Shown in pieces: positions 36,403 through 44,704 of a stretch of DNA of 45,885 bases; the first letter of the stretch is position 1; the number at the start of each line of letters is the position of its first letter. The translations under genes and the position numbers were made by a program. Below the pieces are notes generated by a model. That model searched no databases, was not told the DNA's origin, and worked only from the letters and a program-made list of their open reading frames with translations. The stretch comes from an uncultured Lachnospiraceae bacterium (GTDB lineage: Bacteria; Bacillota; Clostridia; Lachnospirales; Anaerotignaceae), in the NCBI GenBank assembly GCA_944381395.1, contig CALWKY010000077.1, forward strand, positions 1 to 45,885, written 5' to 3'.

Positions 36403-36945
36403 ATGAAAGCAACTGGTATTGTCAGAAGAATCGATGATCTGGGACGTGTGGTGATTCCCAAAGAAATTCGTCGTACACTGCGTATTCGGGAAGGAGATCC
36501 CCTGGAGATTTTTACTGATCGAGAAGGAGAAATTATTTTAAAGAAATATTCTCCCATTGGCGAGTTGGGCGCTTTTGCCAAAGAGTATGCAGAATCCCTT
36601 GCCCAAAGCGCGGGACATGTGACTTGTATTGTGGACAAGGATCATATCATTGCAGTTTCCGGCGGCGGCAGAAAAGAATTGCTGGATAAGCATATCAGCG
36701 CACAGCTGGAAGAATGTATCAATCGCCGCAGCCTGGTTATGGCAGAACGCAGTGAAAACACATTTGTTCCGATTTTGGAAGAGGATCATACTGGCTATCA
36801 GTATGAACTGATTATGCCCATTATTGCGGAGGGCGATGCTATGGGTGCTATTGTATTTCTTTCTACAGAACGAAAAATGGGTGAAGTAGAAGGAAAGCTG
36901 GCACAGACCGCAGCAGGCTTTTTGGGTAAGCAAATGGAACAATAA
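36403..36945 (+). CDS. spoVT: Stage V sporulation protein T
   Basis: A 180-residue transcription regulator of late forespore genes. The N-terminal SpoVT-AbrB DNA-binding domain (1-50) reads MKATGIVRRIDDLGRVVIPK then EIRRTLRIREGDPLEIF; the C-terminal 120 residues form the GAF-like domain that separates SpoVT from AbrB. AAAGGGAG precedes the ATG. A perfect TATAAT with TG extension lies at 36338-36343; no forespore sigma-G promoter was recognised by eye. Its presence is strong evidence of a spore-forming host. In Bacillus it follows mfd; here it is separated. Confidence 0.93.
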   Translation: MKATGIVRRIDDLGRVVIPKEIRRTLRIREGDPLEIFTDREGEIILKKYSPIGELGAFAKEYAESLAQSAGHVTCIVDKDHIIAVSGGGRKELLDKHISAQLEECINRRSLVMAERSENTFVPILEEDHTGYQYELIMPIIAEGDAMGAIVFLSTERKMGEVEGKLAQTAAGFLGKQMEQ

Positions 36946-36961
36946 GCCACAATTTTTCGTC

Positions 36962-37006
36962 AAAAGGAATGTCTTTTCTACAGAAAGAGGCATTCCTTTT
37001 TTTTTC
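36962..37006 (+). terminator. Intrinsic terminator of spoVT
   Basis: AAAAGGAATG pairs with CATTCCTTTT, with an inner TCTTT/AAAGA stem, then a T-run of about nine. Confidence 0.85.
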
Positions 37007-37150
37007 CAAAAAACCTGAAATGTTTACAAATTTCTATCAATTTCGGAAAATATAATGAAATTTCTCTTAAATTTGTTTTACTATAAAAATGAATTTTAAA
37101 ACATTAAATTTTTTTATATATGAAATCTAATCAGCAGGAGGAAGAAACAA

Positions 37151-38938
37151 ATGAGAAAGCGATTGGGAAAAAGCCTTGGCTTGGCTTTGTCTGCGACGCT
37201 GATGCTGTCAGTTTCCGCGCAGGCTGCTATGGTGACAATGGATTTGGTCTATAATGGGCAACATCACGCTTATGCCGCAGAAGAAGTACATATTCAAATT
37301 GATGGGAAAGAATTTACAGACAGCGATATGCCTGCGGTGATTATCAATAGCCGTACCATGCTGCCGGTGGGCGCCATTGCCAGAGAATTAGGCGCTGAGG
37401 TAGAATGGAATGACAGTACCAAACAAGCAGTGATTGTGAAAGATGGTACGGTGGTTTTATTTCAGATCAACAGCAACAAAATGGTTGTAGATTCTGTAGC
37501 ACGTACCTTAGATGTGCCGCCTATGATTATCAATGACCGCACCATGGTCCCTGTTGCCGCATTGGCGGAAGGGCTGGATTTGAATGTAAATTGGGTAGAG
37601 TCCACCCGCACGGTAGAGATTACGGAAAAAGACGATTCTAGCCAGATTGGCGTGCCGATTGATCCTACCTATCCCGGCACAACCACACCCACTACACCTA
37701 CTACAGTAAGTGGCAAAATTAATAAAGTAAGTCTGCCGGAAGATAAACGCCAGGATCAGATTTTTACCATTCAAGCAGATGCACAGATTACAAATTACCA
37801 AGAAGTAAAATTAAGCAATACGAAAGTTGTATTGGATATCTATGGTTTTAAATCTGGGCTGGCATCCACTGTGGATACTACGTCCAATAGTGCTATTGTT
37901 ACTGCAGTGCGCAGCGCATACCATTCTGATGGAAACTATACCCGTGTGGTATTTGACTTAAAGGAAGCATGCGATTATCAAATTACATGCAGCGGCAGCC
38001 AGATTCAGGTGTATTTCCCCGATGGCAAAGTAACCGTACCGGAGGAAGTGGAAGACTTGGATGGATTACGGTATGTAGTAGCAGATCAGGTATTGTATCT
38101 GGAGGAAGCCGATGGATTTAGACCCTCTGACATTGAACACGAAGACTACTATCGGGAAGGATATTATGAATTGATTCTGCCGGGTAATTATTCCGATTAC
38201 TATGAAACAGGAGAAATGTACATTGGGGATGATGTGATGGAGAGCATCCAAGTGTATCAATCTGGCGGCAATACCGTGATTCGTTTTAACCAGAACGCTA
38301 CCTTTGCTTATACCGTGGAAGAAGACGGAGATGGCTATGCCGTTTATGTTCAAAACCCCAAAGAGGTATATGATGCAGTCGTAGTACTGGATGCAGGTCA
38401 TGGCGGCAGTGATCCAGGCTCTATTGCCAATGGATTGACGGAAGCGGAACTGAATCTGGATATTATATTGAAAGTTGCTGATCTTCTGGAAGAGAGGGAT
38501 GATATTAAACTCTATCTAACCAGAGAAGATACCACATATATGCAGAATGCCGACCGCGCAGAATTAGCCAATGAATGCGCTGATCTATTCCTGTCTGTAC
38601 ATATGAATTCAGCGGAATCTTTGATTGCGAATGGTACGGAAACACTGTATTATACCCACGCTAGTGATCCTTCCGATTTAACCAGTAAGGCTATGGCACA
38701 AATTGTGCAAAACTACTTGATTACTTATCTGGGTGCCACAAACCGTGGCATCAAGGAACGGAGCGACTTAATTGTATTAAATTCCACAAAAGTACCAGCA
38801 GTACTGGTGGAAACCGGCTTTATCAGCAATCCTGGTGAAGCATTGAAATTGTCTTCCGAAAGCTACCGCCAGACAGTAGCCAATGCACTGGCAGCAGCTA
38901 TTGAAGATATAATTGACAATTACGACTATCGAGATTAA
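37151..38938 (+). CDS. N-acetylmuramoyl-L-alanine amidase with copper-amine-oxidase-N and AMIN domains
   Basis: A 595-residue secreted wall hydrolase. In order: signal peptide (cleavage near residue 25), a copper-amine-oxidase-like N-terminal domain (about 45-155, two NxRTMxPV repeats), a Pro/Thr linker, an AMIN domain (about 187-300) that targets the wall or septum, and a C-terminal Amidase_3 domain (about 408-590). Zinc and catalytic residues are visible: DAGHGG (His417), LTEAELN (Glu431), SVHMN, and ETGFISNP. It cleaves the amide bond between MurNAc and the stem peptide. AGGAGGAAG precedes the ATG. A natural candidate for WalR control, but no WalR box was found upstream. Confidence 0.92.
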   Translation: MRKRLGKSLGLALSATLMLSVSAQAAMVTMDLVYNGQHHAYAAEEVHIQIDGKEFTDSDMPAVIINSRTMLPVGAIARELGAEVEWNDSTKQAVIVKDGTVVLFQINSNKMVVDSVARTLDVPPMIINDRTMVPVAALAEGLDLNVNWVESTRTVEITEKDDSSQIGVPIDPTYPGTTTPTTPTTVSGKINKVSLPEDKRQDQIFTIQADAQITNYQEVKLSNTKVVLDIYGFKSGLASTVDTTSNSAIVTAVRSAYHSDGNYTRVVFDLKEACDYQITCSGSQIQVYFPDGKVTVPEEVEDLDGLRYVVADQVLYLEEADGFRPSDIEHEDYYREGYYELILPGNYSDYYETGEMYIGDDVMESIQVYQSGGNTVIRFNQNATFAYTVEEDGDGYAVYVQNPKEVYDAVVVLDAGHGGSDPGSIANGLTEAELNLDIILKVADLLEERDDIKLYLTREDTTYMQNADRAELANECADLFLSVHMNSAESLIANGTETLYYTHASDPSDLTSKAMAQIVQNYLITYLGATNRGIKERSDLIVLNSTKVPAVLVETGFISNPGEALKLSSESYRQTVANALAAAIEDIIDNYDYRD

Positions 38939-38955
38939 TTTCTCAGGGCAACATT

Positions 38956-38997
38956 AAAGACGGTTTTTTCCAAACAGGAAAAAACCGTCTTTTTTTC
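38956..38997 (+). terminator. Intrinsic terminator of the amidase gene
   Basis: AAAGACGGTTTTTTCC pairs perfectly with GGAAAAAACCGTCTTT around five bases, then a T-run. Confidence 0.9.
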
Positions 38998-39006
38998 ATA
39001 GAAAAA

Positions 39007-39035
39007 CGGACAAAAGGGTGGTGGTATGGTATACT
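39007..39035 (+). promoter_or_regulatory. Predicted promoter of rph-rdgB-yfcE
   Basis: CGGACA (39007-39012), a 17-base spacer and TATACT (39030-39035) with extended TGG. It overlaps an earlier in-frame ATG and so supports the rph start at 39119. Confidence 0.6.
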
Positions 39036-39118
39036 TTCAGATAGGAGAAATCAATCTGAGAAAAAATAACATGGATAGAGATGGGAAAATACCTGTTTCT
39101 TGGAAAGGAGACGAAAAA

Positions 39119-39841
39119 ATGGATCGAGCAGACGGGAGAGATTTGGAGAGCCTACGGCCAGTACGCTTTATTACAGGCGTGAATCGATATGCGGAAGGTT
39201 CCGTATTGGTACAGTGGGGGCAGACCCATGTCCTTTGTACCGCCAGTGTGGAGGAAAATGTACCGCCTTTTTTGGCAGGCACAGGAAAGGGATGGATTAC
39301 TGCGGAATATGCCATGTTGCCCCGCTCTACCCAAAGCAGAAAAAAACGGGACATTTCCAAACTGAAATTAGATGGACGTTCTGGAGAAATCCAGCGCCTC
39401 ATTGGACGTTCTTTACGGGCGGCGGTAGATTTTGAAAAGCTGGGCGAGCGGCAAATTGTCATTGACTGCGATGTATTGCAGGCAGACGGCGGTACCCGTA
39501 CGGCATCCATTACGGGAGGATATATTGCGCTGGCATTGGCGGTAAAGAAACTCATGGCGGAAGGAATTTTGACGGAAAATCCCCTGCGGGAACAAATCGC
39601 AGCGGTCAGCGTGGGCATTGTAGCGGGAATCCCTATGCTGGATTTATGTTATGTGGAAGACTCCCATGCTGATGTGGATATGAATTTGGTACGGACAGCT
39701 TCTGGCAGGTTTGCGGAAATCCAGGGCACAGGCGAAGGCCGCACCTTCTTAGAAACAGAATTGGCAGAACTGCTGCGTTTAGGTAAAATCGGCACAGAAC
39801 AGCTTTTTGCGCTGCAAAAGAAAGCCATTGAAGAAGCATAA
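39119..39841 (+). CDS. rph: Ribonuclease PH
   Basis: A 240-residue phosphorolytic 3'-exoribonuclease that trims tRNA 3' ends. It begins [17 protein letters not shown], the family start, and has [16 protein letters not shown], the [12 protein letters not shown] motif, [18 protein letters not shown] and VAAISVGI-like strands. AAAGGAG is eight bases before the ATG at 39119; an upstream in-frame ATG lies in the promoter. Followed by rdgB 15 bases later, the usual rph-rdgB pairing. Confidence 0.95.
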   Translation: MDRADGRDLESLRPVRFITGVNRYAEGSVLVQWGQTHVLCTASVEENVPPFLAGTGKGWITAEYAMLPRSTQSRKKRDISKLKLDGRSGEIQRLIGRSLRAAVDFEKLGERQIVIDCDVLQADGGTRTASITGGYIALALAVKKLMAEGILTENPLREQIAAVSVGIVAGIPMLDLCYVEDSHADVDMNLVRTASGRFAEIQGTGEGRTFLETELAELLRLGKIGTEQLFALQKKAIEEA

Positions 39842-39856
39842 AAAGGAGAGAGAAAA

Positions 39857-40450
39857 ATGGATACCATTATTTTTGCAACAAAAAACAAAGGTAAGATCAA
39901 AGAGATCAATGATATTTTAGCGGATATGGATGTACAGGTGCTTTCCATGGAAGAAGCGGGCATTACCGCAGACGTGGTAGAAGATGGTACTACATTTGAG
40001 GAAAATGCCATCAAAAAAGCGACGGAAATCATGAAAATCAGCGGAAAACTGACGTTAGCAGATGACTCCGGCTTGGAAATTGATTATCTGGATAAAGCGC
40101 CGGGGGTTTATTCCTCCCGTTTTATGGGTGAGGATACGCCTTATCTTGAGAAGAATACTGCTATTTTGCAGAAGCTGGAAGGCGTTCCGGAAGAAAAACG
40201 GACGGCACGCTTTGTCAGCTGTATCGCCGCTGTGTTCCCTGACGGCAGAGTACGGACCTGCCGGGATACTATTGAGGGCATCATTGGTTATGAAATAAAA
40301 GGCAGCAACGGATTTGGCTATGACCCTATTTTCTTTGTCCCTGAAATTGGAAAATATCTGGCGGAAATCAGCCGGGAAGAAAAGAATGCCATTTCTCACC
40401 GCGGCAAGGCTCTGCGTAAGATGAAAGAAATTCTCAAAAATGAATTATAA
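39857..40450 (+). CDS. rdgB: XTP/dITP diphosphatase (non-canonical purine NTPase)
   Basis: A 197-residue house-cleaning enzyme that hydrolyses dITP, ITP and XTP to monophosphates so they are not built into DNA or RNA. Seen: FATKNKGKIKEI at the start, VEDGTTFEENAIKKA, LADDSGLEIDYL with the catalytic Asp residues, GVYSSRFMGE, and the late GSNGFGYDPIFFVPE and SHRGKALRKM. AAAGGAGAGAG precedes the ATG. Middle gene of a three-gene operon. Confidence 0.96.
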   Translation: MDTIIFATKNKGKIKEINDILADMDVQVLSMEEAGITADVVEDGTTFEENAIKKATEIMKISGKLTLADDSGLEIDYLDKAPGVYSSRFMGEDTPYLEKNTAILQKLEGVPEEKRTARFVSCIAAVFPDGRVRTCRDTIEGIIGYEIKGSNGFGYDPIFFVPEIGKYLAEISREEKNAISHRGKALRKMKEILKNEL

Positions 40451-40476
40451 ATCTTTTCAAAGGACATGAAAAAGCT

Positions 40477-40989
40477 ATGAAATTTTTGGTTTTTAGCGAT
40501 ACCCATGGCAGTCTCTGGCGGGCAGAGAATGTACTGCGTGCCATTGGTGAGAAAATGGACGGCGTTTTTCATTTGGGAGACTGTGTGGAAGACGCCCAGG
40601 AACTGGAAAGACAGTTTCCAAAGCTTCCCTTTACCTTTGTACGGGGCAACAATGATTTTGAACCCATTGCGGGAGAAAAACTGCTCCATCAACAAAATAG
40701 AACGATTCTGCTGACCCATGGACACCGGCTGAATGTGTCTTATGGCATGGACCGGCTGTATTACCATGCGCTGGAGCAGGGAGCAGATGTGGCTCTTTTC
40801 GGGCATACCCATCACCCTCATTTGGAGCAGGCAGGCGGTGTACTGCTGATGAATCCTGGCAGCATCAGCCTGCCCAGAGGGGGCTTGCCTGCCTTTGGCA
40901 TTCTTATGATGGAGCATGGACGGGTGGAAGGCGCCATCATGGAGTATTGGGGAGAAAAAGATTTTCGCAGGATGGATGTGGTACGTTAA
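40477..40989 (+). CDS. yfcE: YfcE/MJ0936-type metallophosphoesterase
   Basis: A 170-residue calcineurin-like phosphodiesterase. Motifs in order: FSDTHGS, HLGDCVED, RGNND, LTHGH, GHTHHPH, and NPGS, all metal-binding. Members hydrolyse model phosphodiesters; the natural substrate is unknown. Start ATG at 40477 follows AAAGGACATG with a 26-base gap after rdgB, so it is probably the last gene of the rph operon. Confidence 0.9.
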   Translation: MKFLVFSDTHGSLWRAENVLRAIGEKMDGVFHLGDCVEDAQELERQFPKLPFTFVRGNNDFEPIAGEKLLHQQNRTILLTHGHRLNVSYGMDRLYYHALEQGADVALFGHTHHPHLEQAGGVLLMNPGSISLPRGGLPAFGILMMEHGRVEGAIMEYWGEKDFRRMDVVR

Positions 40990-41040
40990 GGCGGAAAGAT
41001 TGAAAAAACGTTGTGTTTTAGACGGCAGCGCGGCATAAGG

Positions 41041-41166
41041 AAATAGGTTTTGCTCTCTTTGATATCGGACCTAAAGAACTTCTAAAAAATCACGAATTAT
41101 GATATTGTTTTTTACTGCCAGAATATGTCAGATAAAAAAGATGAAAAAATGGAACAGAATCCATAA
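41041..41166 (+). pseudogene. Short degraded coding remnant, identity unknown
   Basis: One frame reads EIGFALFDIGPKELLKNHEL then stops; a +1 shift at that point continues YDIVFYCQNMSDKKDEKMEQNP to a stop. The composition looks protein-like but no family is recognised. It may be the C-terminal end of a gene lost by deletion. Low confidence. Confidence 0.3.
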
Positions 41167-41177
41167 AAAGCAGGAAA

Positions 41178-41222
41178 CAAAGGCAACTTTCAAATAAAAA
41201 TATAGGAATGCCTTTGATTTTT
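41178..41222 (+). terminator. Possible terminator downstream of yfcE
   Basis: CAAAGGCA pairs with TGCCTTTG across a 23-base loop and is followed by ATTTTTT. The long loop makes this uncertain. Confidence 0.4.
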
Positions 41223-41224
41223 TC

Positions 41225-41342
41225 AGAGAAATTGCGATGGCTGTTTTCAAAAAAACAGAATACGGCGAAAAAGAAATATCTGAAATCTTTATAATCATAA
41301 GGATTTCAGATATTTTTGTTTTCTTAGGAAGAAGCCCCTAAC
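41225..41342. repeat. Dispersed hairpin element, copy 2
   Basis: Shares TTGCGATGGCT on the left and TTTGTTTTCTTAGGAAGAAG then CCCCTAA on the right with copy 1, but the inner stem is entirely different (AATATCTGAAATC with GATTTCAGATATT) and still pairs. The left GGGG block is lost. It starts 33 bases downstream of the decayed minus-strand gene, matching the placement of the other copies. The embedded ATG runs 34 codons to the conserved CCCCTAA. Confidence 0.7.
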
Positions 41343-41375
41343 TTTCTACCTGTTTTTTTAGTTATGGATCATCTT

Positions 41376-41698
41376 TTACCCAAACATGGATTTTATAGTA
41401 TCAACTTCATCAGATTCATTTTGTTCCGCTGCTGCAGCGGCATTGTGTGCTGTTCAGCCTGTTTTTACCGCATCCAAAGTTTCCCATGCGTTTAAGCAAA
41501 AAAGGGATGGGCATAACACGCAGGCACTGGAAAGCGTTCTATTTTTTCCAAATACTGTTCCATATCTATTTGTGCTTGTTCTGCCCACGCCAGAATGGGC
41601 TTTCGGCTGTTTTTAAAAGCAGGCAATTTGCGCCGGAAAAGAAGAAAATGTCCGCCGGAGCAAAGAGAGGAAAGCGGAAGTCGAAAAATCTCTTGCAT
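41376..41698 (-). pseudogene. Decayed minus-strand gene, identity unknown
   Basis: One frame gives a stretch ending ILAWAEQAQIDMEQYLEKI then ERFPVPACYAHPFFA and a stop. Shifting frame nearby gives LNAWETLDAVKTG, an internal stop, then TAHNAAAAAEQNESDEVDTI then KSMFG and a final stop at 41376. The two pieces look like consecutive parts of one protein broken by a frameshift and a nonsense codon. No family is recognised. Element copy 2 follows its end, as it does after intact genes elsewhere. Confidence 0.45.
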
Positions 41699-41978
41699 CC
41701 AGGAAAGATTATCATAGAAAAAAGCTGGTAAAATTTAAAAAATGAATGATATTGATTGGCAAAATAAATTTTACGGATGTGTTTTCCGCCTTCTATGCGA
41801 TTTCCATACTGCTGCTTAATCTCAATTTATTTTAAAATATACTGCTGCGTTTTTTTATTTTGCGCATGATTTTCATATAGACAGATTATTTCATGGTTTC
41901 AGTTTGACTTTATTTGTTATAATGTGCATATAGGATGAAATATACATTTGCGTAGCAATGTCCGCATTAAAAAAACAA

Positions 41979-42007
41979 TTGCTTTTCTGTGGAAATAGGG
42001 GTATAGT
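41979..42007 (+). promoter_or_regulatory. Predicted sigma-A promoter of thrCB
   Basis: TTGCTT (41979-41984), a 17-base spacer and TATAGT (42002-42007), about 49 bases before the start. The leader is too short for a T-box or leader-peptide attenuator. Confidence 0.6.
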
Positions 42008-42055
42008 ATAACTATTTCAGCAGGTATGATTTCAGAAAAGGAGATGACATAGCTT

Positions 42056-43525
42056 ATGTGGTATCATTCCACTAGAAACAGTGTTCCTATGGTTGATAGT
42101 GCCCAGGCGGTATTGCAGGGGCTTGCGCCAGATGGCGGACTTTATGTAATGACAAAAATGCCAGCGTTTGATGTAGAGGCATGCCTGAAAAAAGATATGC
42201 TGGGACAAATGGAGCAGATATTAGCTGCATTTTTACCAGATGTGGGAGAAATGGCACCTTTGGTACAGGCGGCTTATACCGATAAATTTGATACGGATGA
42301 AATTACACCTACTTGCCAAGTAGGGGATATGACTGTGCTGGAGCTGTTTCATGGCCCCACACAGGCGTTTAAGGATGTAGCTCTTTCCATGCTGCCGTAT
42401 TTGATGACCGCGGCGAAAACAAAGGAAAAACAAACAGAAGATATTTTGATTCTTACTGCGACTTCCGGGGATACTGGCAAGGCCGCCCTTTGCGGATTCC
42501 AGGATGTACCCGGCATGAAGATTTGTGTTTTCTATCCCGAAGGCGGTGTTTCTCCTATCCAGCGCGCCCAAATGGTAACGCAGGAAGGAAAGAATGTAAA
42601 AGTTTGCGGGGTAGAAGGTAATTTTGATGATGCCCAAAGCGGGGTAAAAGAAATTTTCTCTCGCTATCGTGATGATGCATTTCGCAAAAAAAGAGGCATG
42701 GGTCTTTCTTCTGCCAATTCCATCAATATTGGCAGGCTGGTGCCTCAAATTGCGTACTATTTTAAAGCATACAGCGATTTGCTGCAAAGAGGCAAAATTG
42801 TCATGGGCCAAGAAGTGAATTTTACCGTGCCTACAGGAAATTTCGGCGATATTTTAGCGGGATATCTGGCAAAAAAAATGGGGCTGCCGGTGGGAAAACT
42901 GATTTGTGCATCTAATGAAAACTGCGTTTTGACGGATTTCCTGCAAACAGGTGTGTATGATAAGAGAAGGGAATTTCATAAGACGATTTCTCCCTCTATG
43001 GATATTTTGGTTTCTTCCAATCTGGAGCGGCTGCTGTATTTTGCAACAGACGGAGATTGTATGCAGGTACGGGAATGGATGGAGAGCTTGCAAAAAAATG
43101 GTATTTATACCGTATCTCAGGAGATAATGACACGCATTCAGGAAGACTTTGATTGTGGATGCTGCAGTGAAACGGAAATCAAGGAGACCATTGGCAGTGT
43201 ATTTCAGACGTATGGCTATACCATGGACACACATACTGCGGTGGCGTGGAAGGTTGCTGAGGAATATCGCAAACGGACAGAAGATAACCGCCCCATGGTT
43301 GTGCTTTCTACTGCTTCACCCTTTAAGTTCCCGGAGGCGGTACTTTCCGCATTGGGTGTAGAACCCCAGGGCGATGCGTTCCAGCAGATGAGATTATTAA
43401 GTGAGAAAACGGGATTGCCGGTGCCGCGTCCTTTGGCTGAGCTGGAAGGAAAATTATGCCGCCATGGTGATTGTGTGAGAAAAGAGGAAATGGAGCAGTT
43501 TGTGCTGCAAATTTTTTCGGAATAA
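42056..43525 (+). CDS. thrC: Threonine synthase
   Basis: A 489-residue PLP enzyme converting O-phosphohomoserine to threonine. The PLP lysine is Lys106 in FHGPTQAFKDVALSML; TATSGDTGKAAL binds the cofactor phosphate; FPTGNFGDILAGY-like VPTGNFGDILAGYLAKKMG is present. Long form of the family (over 450 residues), as in Proteobacteria and many Clostridia. AAGGAGAT is ten bases upstream of the ATG. Followed by thrB after 13 bases; the homoserine dehydrogenase gene is elsewhere. Confidence 0.95.
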   Translation: MWYHSTRNSVPMVDSAQAVLQGLAPDGGLYVMTKMPAFDVEACLKKDMLGQMEQILAAFLPDVGEMAPLVQAAYTDKFDTDEITPTCQVGDMTVLELFHGPTQAFKDVALSMLPYLMTAAKTKEKQTEDILILTATSGDTGKAALCGFQDVPGMKICVFYPEGGVSPIQRAQMVTQEGKNVKVCGVEGNFDDAQSGVKEIFSRYRDDAFRKKRGMGLSSANSINIGRLVPQIAYYFKAYSDLLQRGKIVMGQEVNFTVPTGNFGDILAGYLAKKMGLPVGKLICASNENCVLTDFLQTGVYDKRREFHKTISPSMDILVSSNLERLLYFATDGDCMQVREWMESLQKNGIYTVSQEIMTRIQEDFDCGCCSETEIKETIGSVFQTYGYTMDTHTAVAWKVAEEYRKRTEDNRPMVVLSTASPFKFPEAVLSALGVEPQGDAFQQMRLLSEKTGLPVPRPLAELEGKLCRHGDCVRKEEMEQFVLQIFSE

Positions 43526-43538
43526 AGGAGGAACGTCC

Positions 43539-44429
43539 ATGAATCAAGTCACCATACAAGTACCAGCTACTTCTGCCAATTTAGGACCAGGATTTGACAC
43601 CTTTGGCTGTGCGTGGAATTTATATGCCAAGATTACGCTCACATTATTGCCGGAAAATGTACTGGAAATTACAGGCTGTGATGCGGCATTTTGTGGAAAA
43701 GATAATCTGGTTTATCAGGCATACTGCCACACTTTGGAAAAAATGGGAGTTTCTGCCCAGCAGGGGCTGCATATCCATATTGATTCCCAGATTCCTGTAT
43801 GCAGGGGGCTGGGATCCTCTGCGGCATTATTGGCAGCCGGTGCGTTGGGTGCCAATGCGTTATTTGGCAGTCCTTTTTCCATAGCACAAATATTGGCAGT
43901 GACCAATGAACTGGAAGGTCATCCCGATAATCTGGCACCAGCGCTTTATGGCGGTTTAGCCGCATCCTTAACGGAAATGGGTGTCCCCATTACCCGGAAA
44001 TTTCCTGTGGCAATGGGCTGGAAATTTTTGACACTGGTACCGGATTTCACCCTTTCTACCACATTGGCACGTTCTGTATTACCGCAGCAGGTCAGCCGGG
44101 CAGACAGTATCTTTAATACAGCACACGGGGTAATGGTGCTGCGGGCATTGGCAGACGGGGATGCAGAGCTGCTGAAAATTGCCATGCAGGATAAAATCCA
44201 TCAAAATTATCGAAAATCCTTAATTCCTGACTATGATATAATCCAGCAAATGGTGGAGGAGGCAGGAGGTGTCTTTGCCATGAGTGGTGCCGGTCCTACG
44301 CTCCTTGCCATTTCTAAAAGCGATGCGCTGCAAAAGGCGCTGGAAGAAAAACTGCCGCAAAACACCCAGGCTCATTGGCGGATTTTGCCTTTGCAGATAG
44401 ATGACGAAGGGGCAAAGATATGTCTGTAA
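43539..44429 (+). CDS. thrB: Homoserine kinase
   Basis: A 296-residue GHMP kinase that phosphorylates homoserine, feeding ThrC. Seen: VPATSANLGPGFDTFG at the N-terminus, the ATP loop PVCRGLGSSAALLAAG (86-101), EGHPDNLAPALYGG and the C-terminal AMSGAGPTLLAI. AAAGGAGG lies six bases before the ATG at 43539; a longer in-frame start inside thrC is rejected. The thrC-thrB order makes a compact threonine operon. Confidence 0.95.
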   Translation: MNQVTIQVPATSANLGPGFDTFGCAWNLYAKITLTLLPENVLEITGCDAAFCGKDNLVYQAYCHTLEKMGVSAQQGLHIHIDSQIPVCRGLGSSAALLAAGALGANALFGSPFSIAQILAVTNELEGHPDNLAPALYGGLAASLTEMGVPITRKFPVAMGWKFLTLVPDFTLSTTLARSVLPQQVSRADSIFNTAHGVMVLRALADGDAELLKIAMQDKIHQNYRKSLIPDYDIIQQMVEEAGGVFAMSGAGPTLLAISKSDALQKALEEKLPQNTQAHWRILPLQIDDEGAKICL

Positions 44430-44545
44430 AAAAAATTGGTTTTCCGATGGATTAGCGTTGGCAGGGTAAGAAAAGCACAGAATACGCTTTTGTAAAGAAA
44501 CCATCTAACAAAGGAGAAATAATAAATAGAGAAAATAAGCAGGCG

Positions 44546-44592
44546 CCCCTTAAGAATGCATGGATTTTCTTATTTCCTGATTCCTTAAGGGG
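44546..44592. repeat. 9-bp inverted repeat before element copy 3
   Basis: CCCCTTAAG at 44546-44554 is the exact reverse complement of CTTAAGGGG at 44584-44592, which opens element copy 3. It may be the edge of a second, opposed copy or part of an extended hairpin. Confidence 0.5.
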
Positions 44593-44698
44593 AACTGCGA
44601 TGACTATCTTTATAAGAAAATAATACCGATCAAAAGAAAAGCGCGGGAATTTTTGGGGTTGCAAAAATTCCTGCGCTTTTGTTTTTTAGGAAGATGCC
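44581..44698. repeat. Dispersed hairpin element, copy 3
   Basis: Left half nearly identical to copy 1 (CTTAAGGGGAA, TGCGATG, CTATCTT, ATAAGAAAA). The inner stem GCGCGGGAATTTTTG pairs perfectly with CAAAAATTCCTGCGC and differs from copy 1 by paired changes. T-runs flank the stem on both strands, so it can terminate both thrB from the left and yaaA from the right. The right-hand CCCCTAA block is degraded to TGCC. Confidence 0.72.
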
Positions 44699-44704
44699 TT
44701 TTCT

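Larger units (their letters stand above)
40990..42055. other. Gene-poor decayed region between yfcE and thrC
   Basis: About 1.07 kb with no intact gene. From left: a short degraded coding-like stretch (41041-41166), a hairpin with T-run (41178-41222), element copy 2 (41225-41342), a decayed minus-strand gene (41376-41698), and AT-rich DNA leading to the thrC promoter. Confidence 0.7.

Noticed and set aside
36995..37150. WalR box upstream of the amidase gene
   Set aside because: TGTTTA occurs once near 37021 but there is no second half-site at five-base spacing.
41386..41616. 76-residue plus-strand frame in the decayed region
   Set aside because: No ribosome site; it is antisense to a more protein-like decayed frame on the minus strand.
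42008..42055. T-box or leader-peptide attenuator for thrCB
   Set aside because: Leader of under 50 bases, no T-box GGTGG-type motif, no run of Thr codons and no terminator-antiterminator pair.
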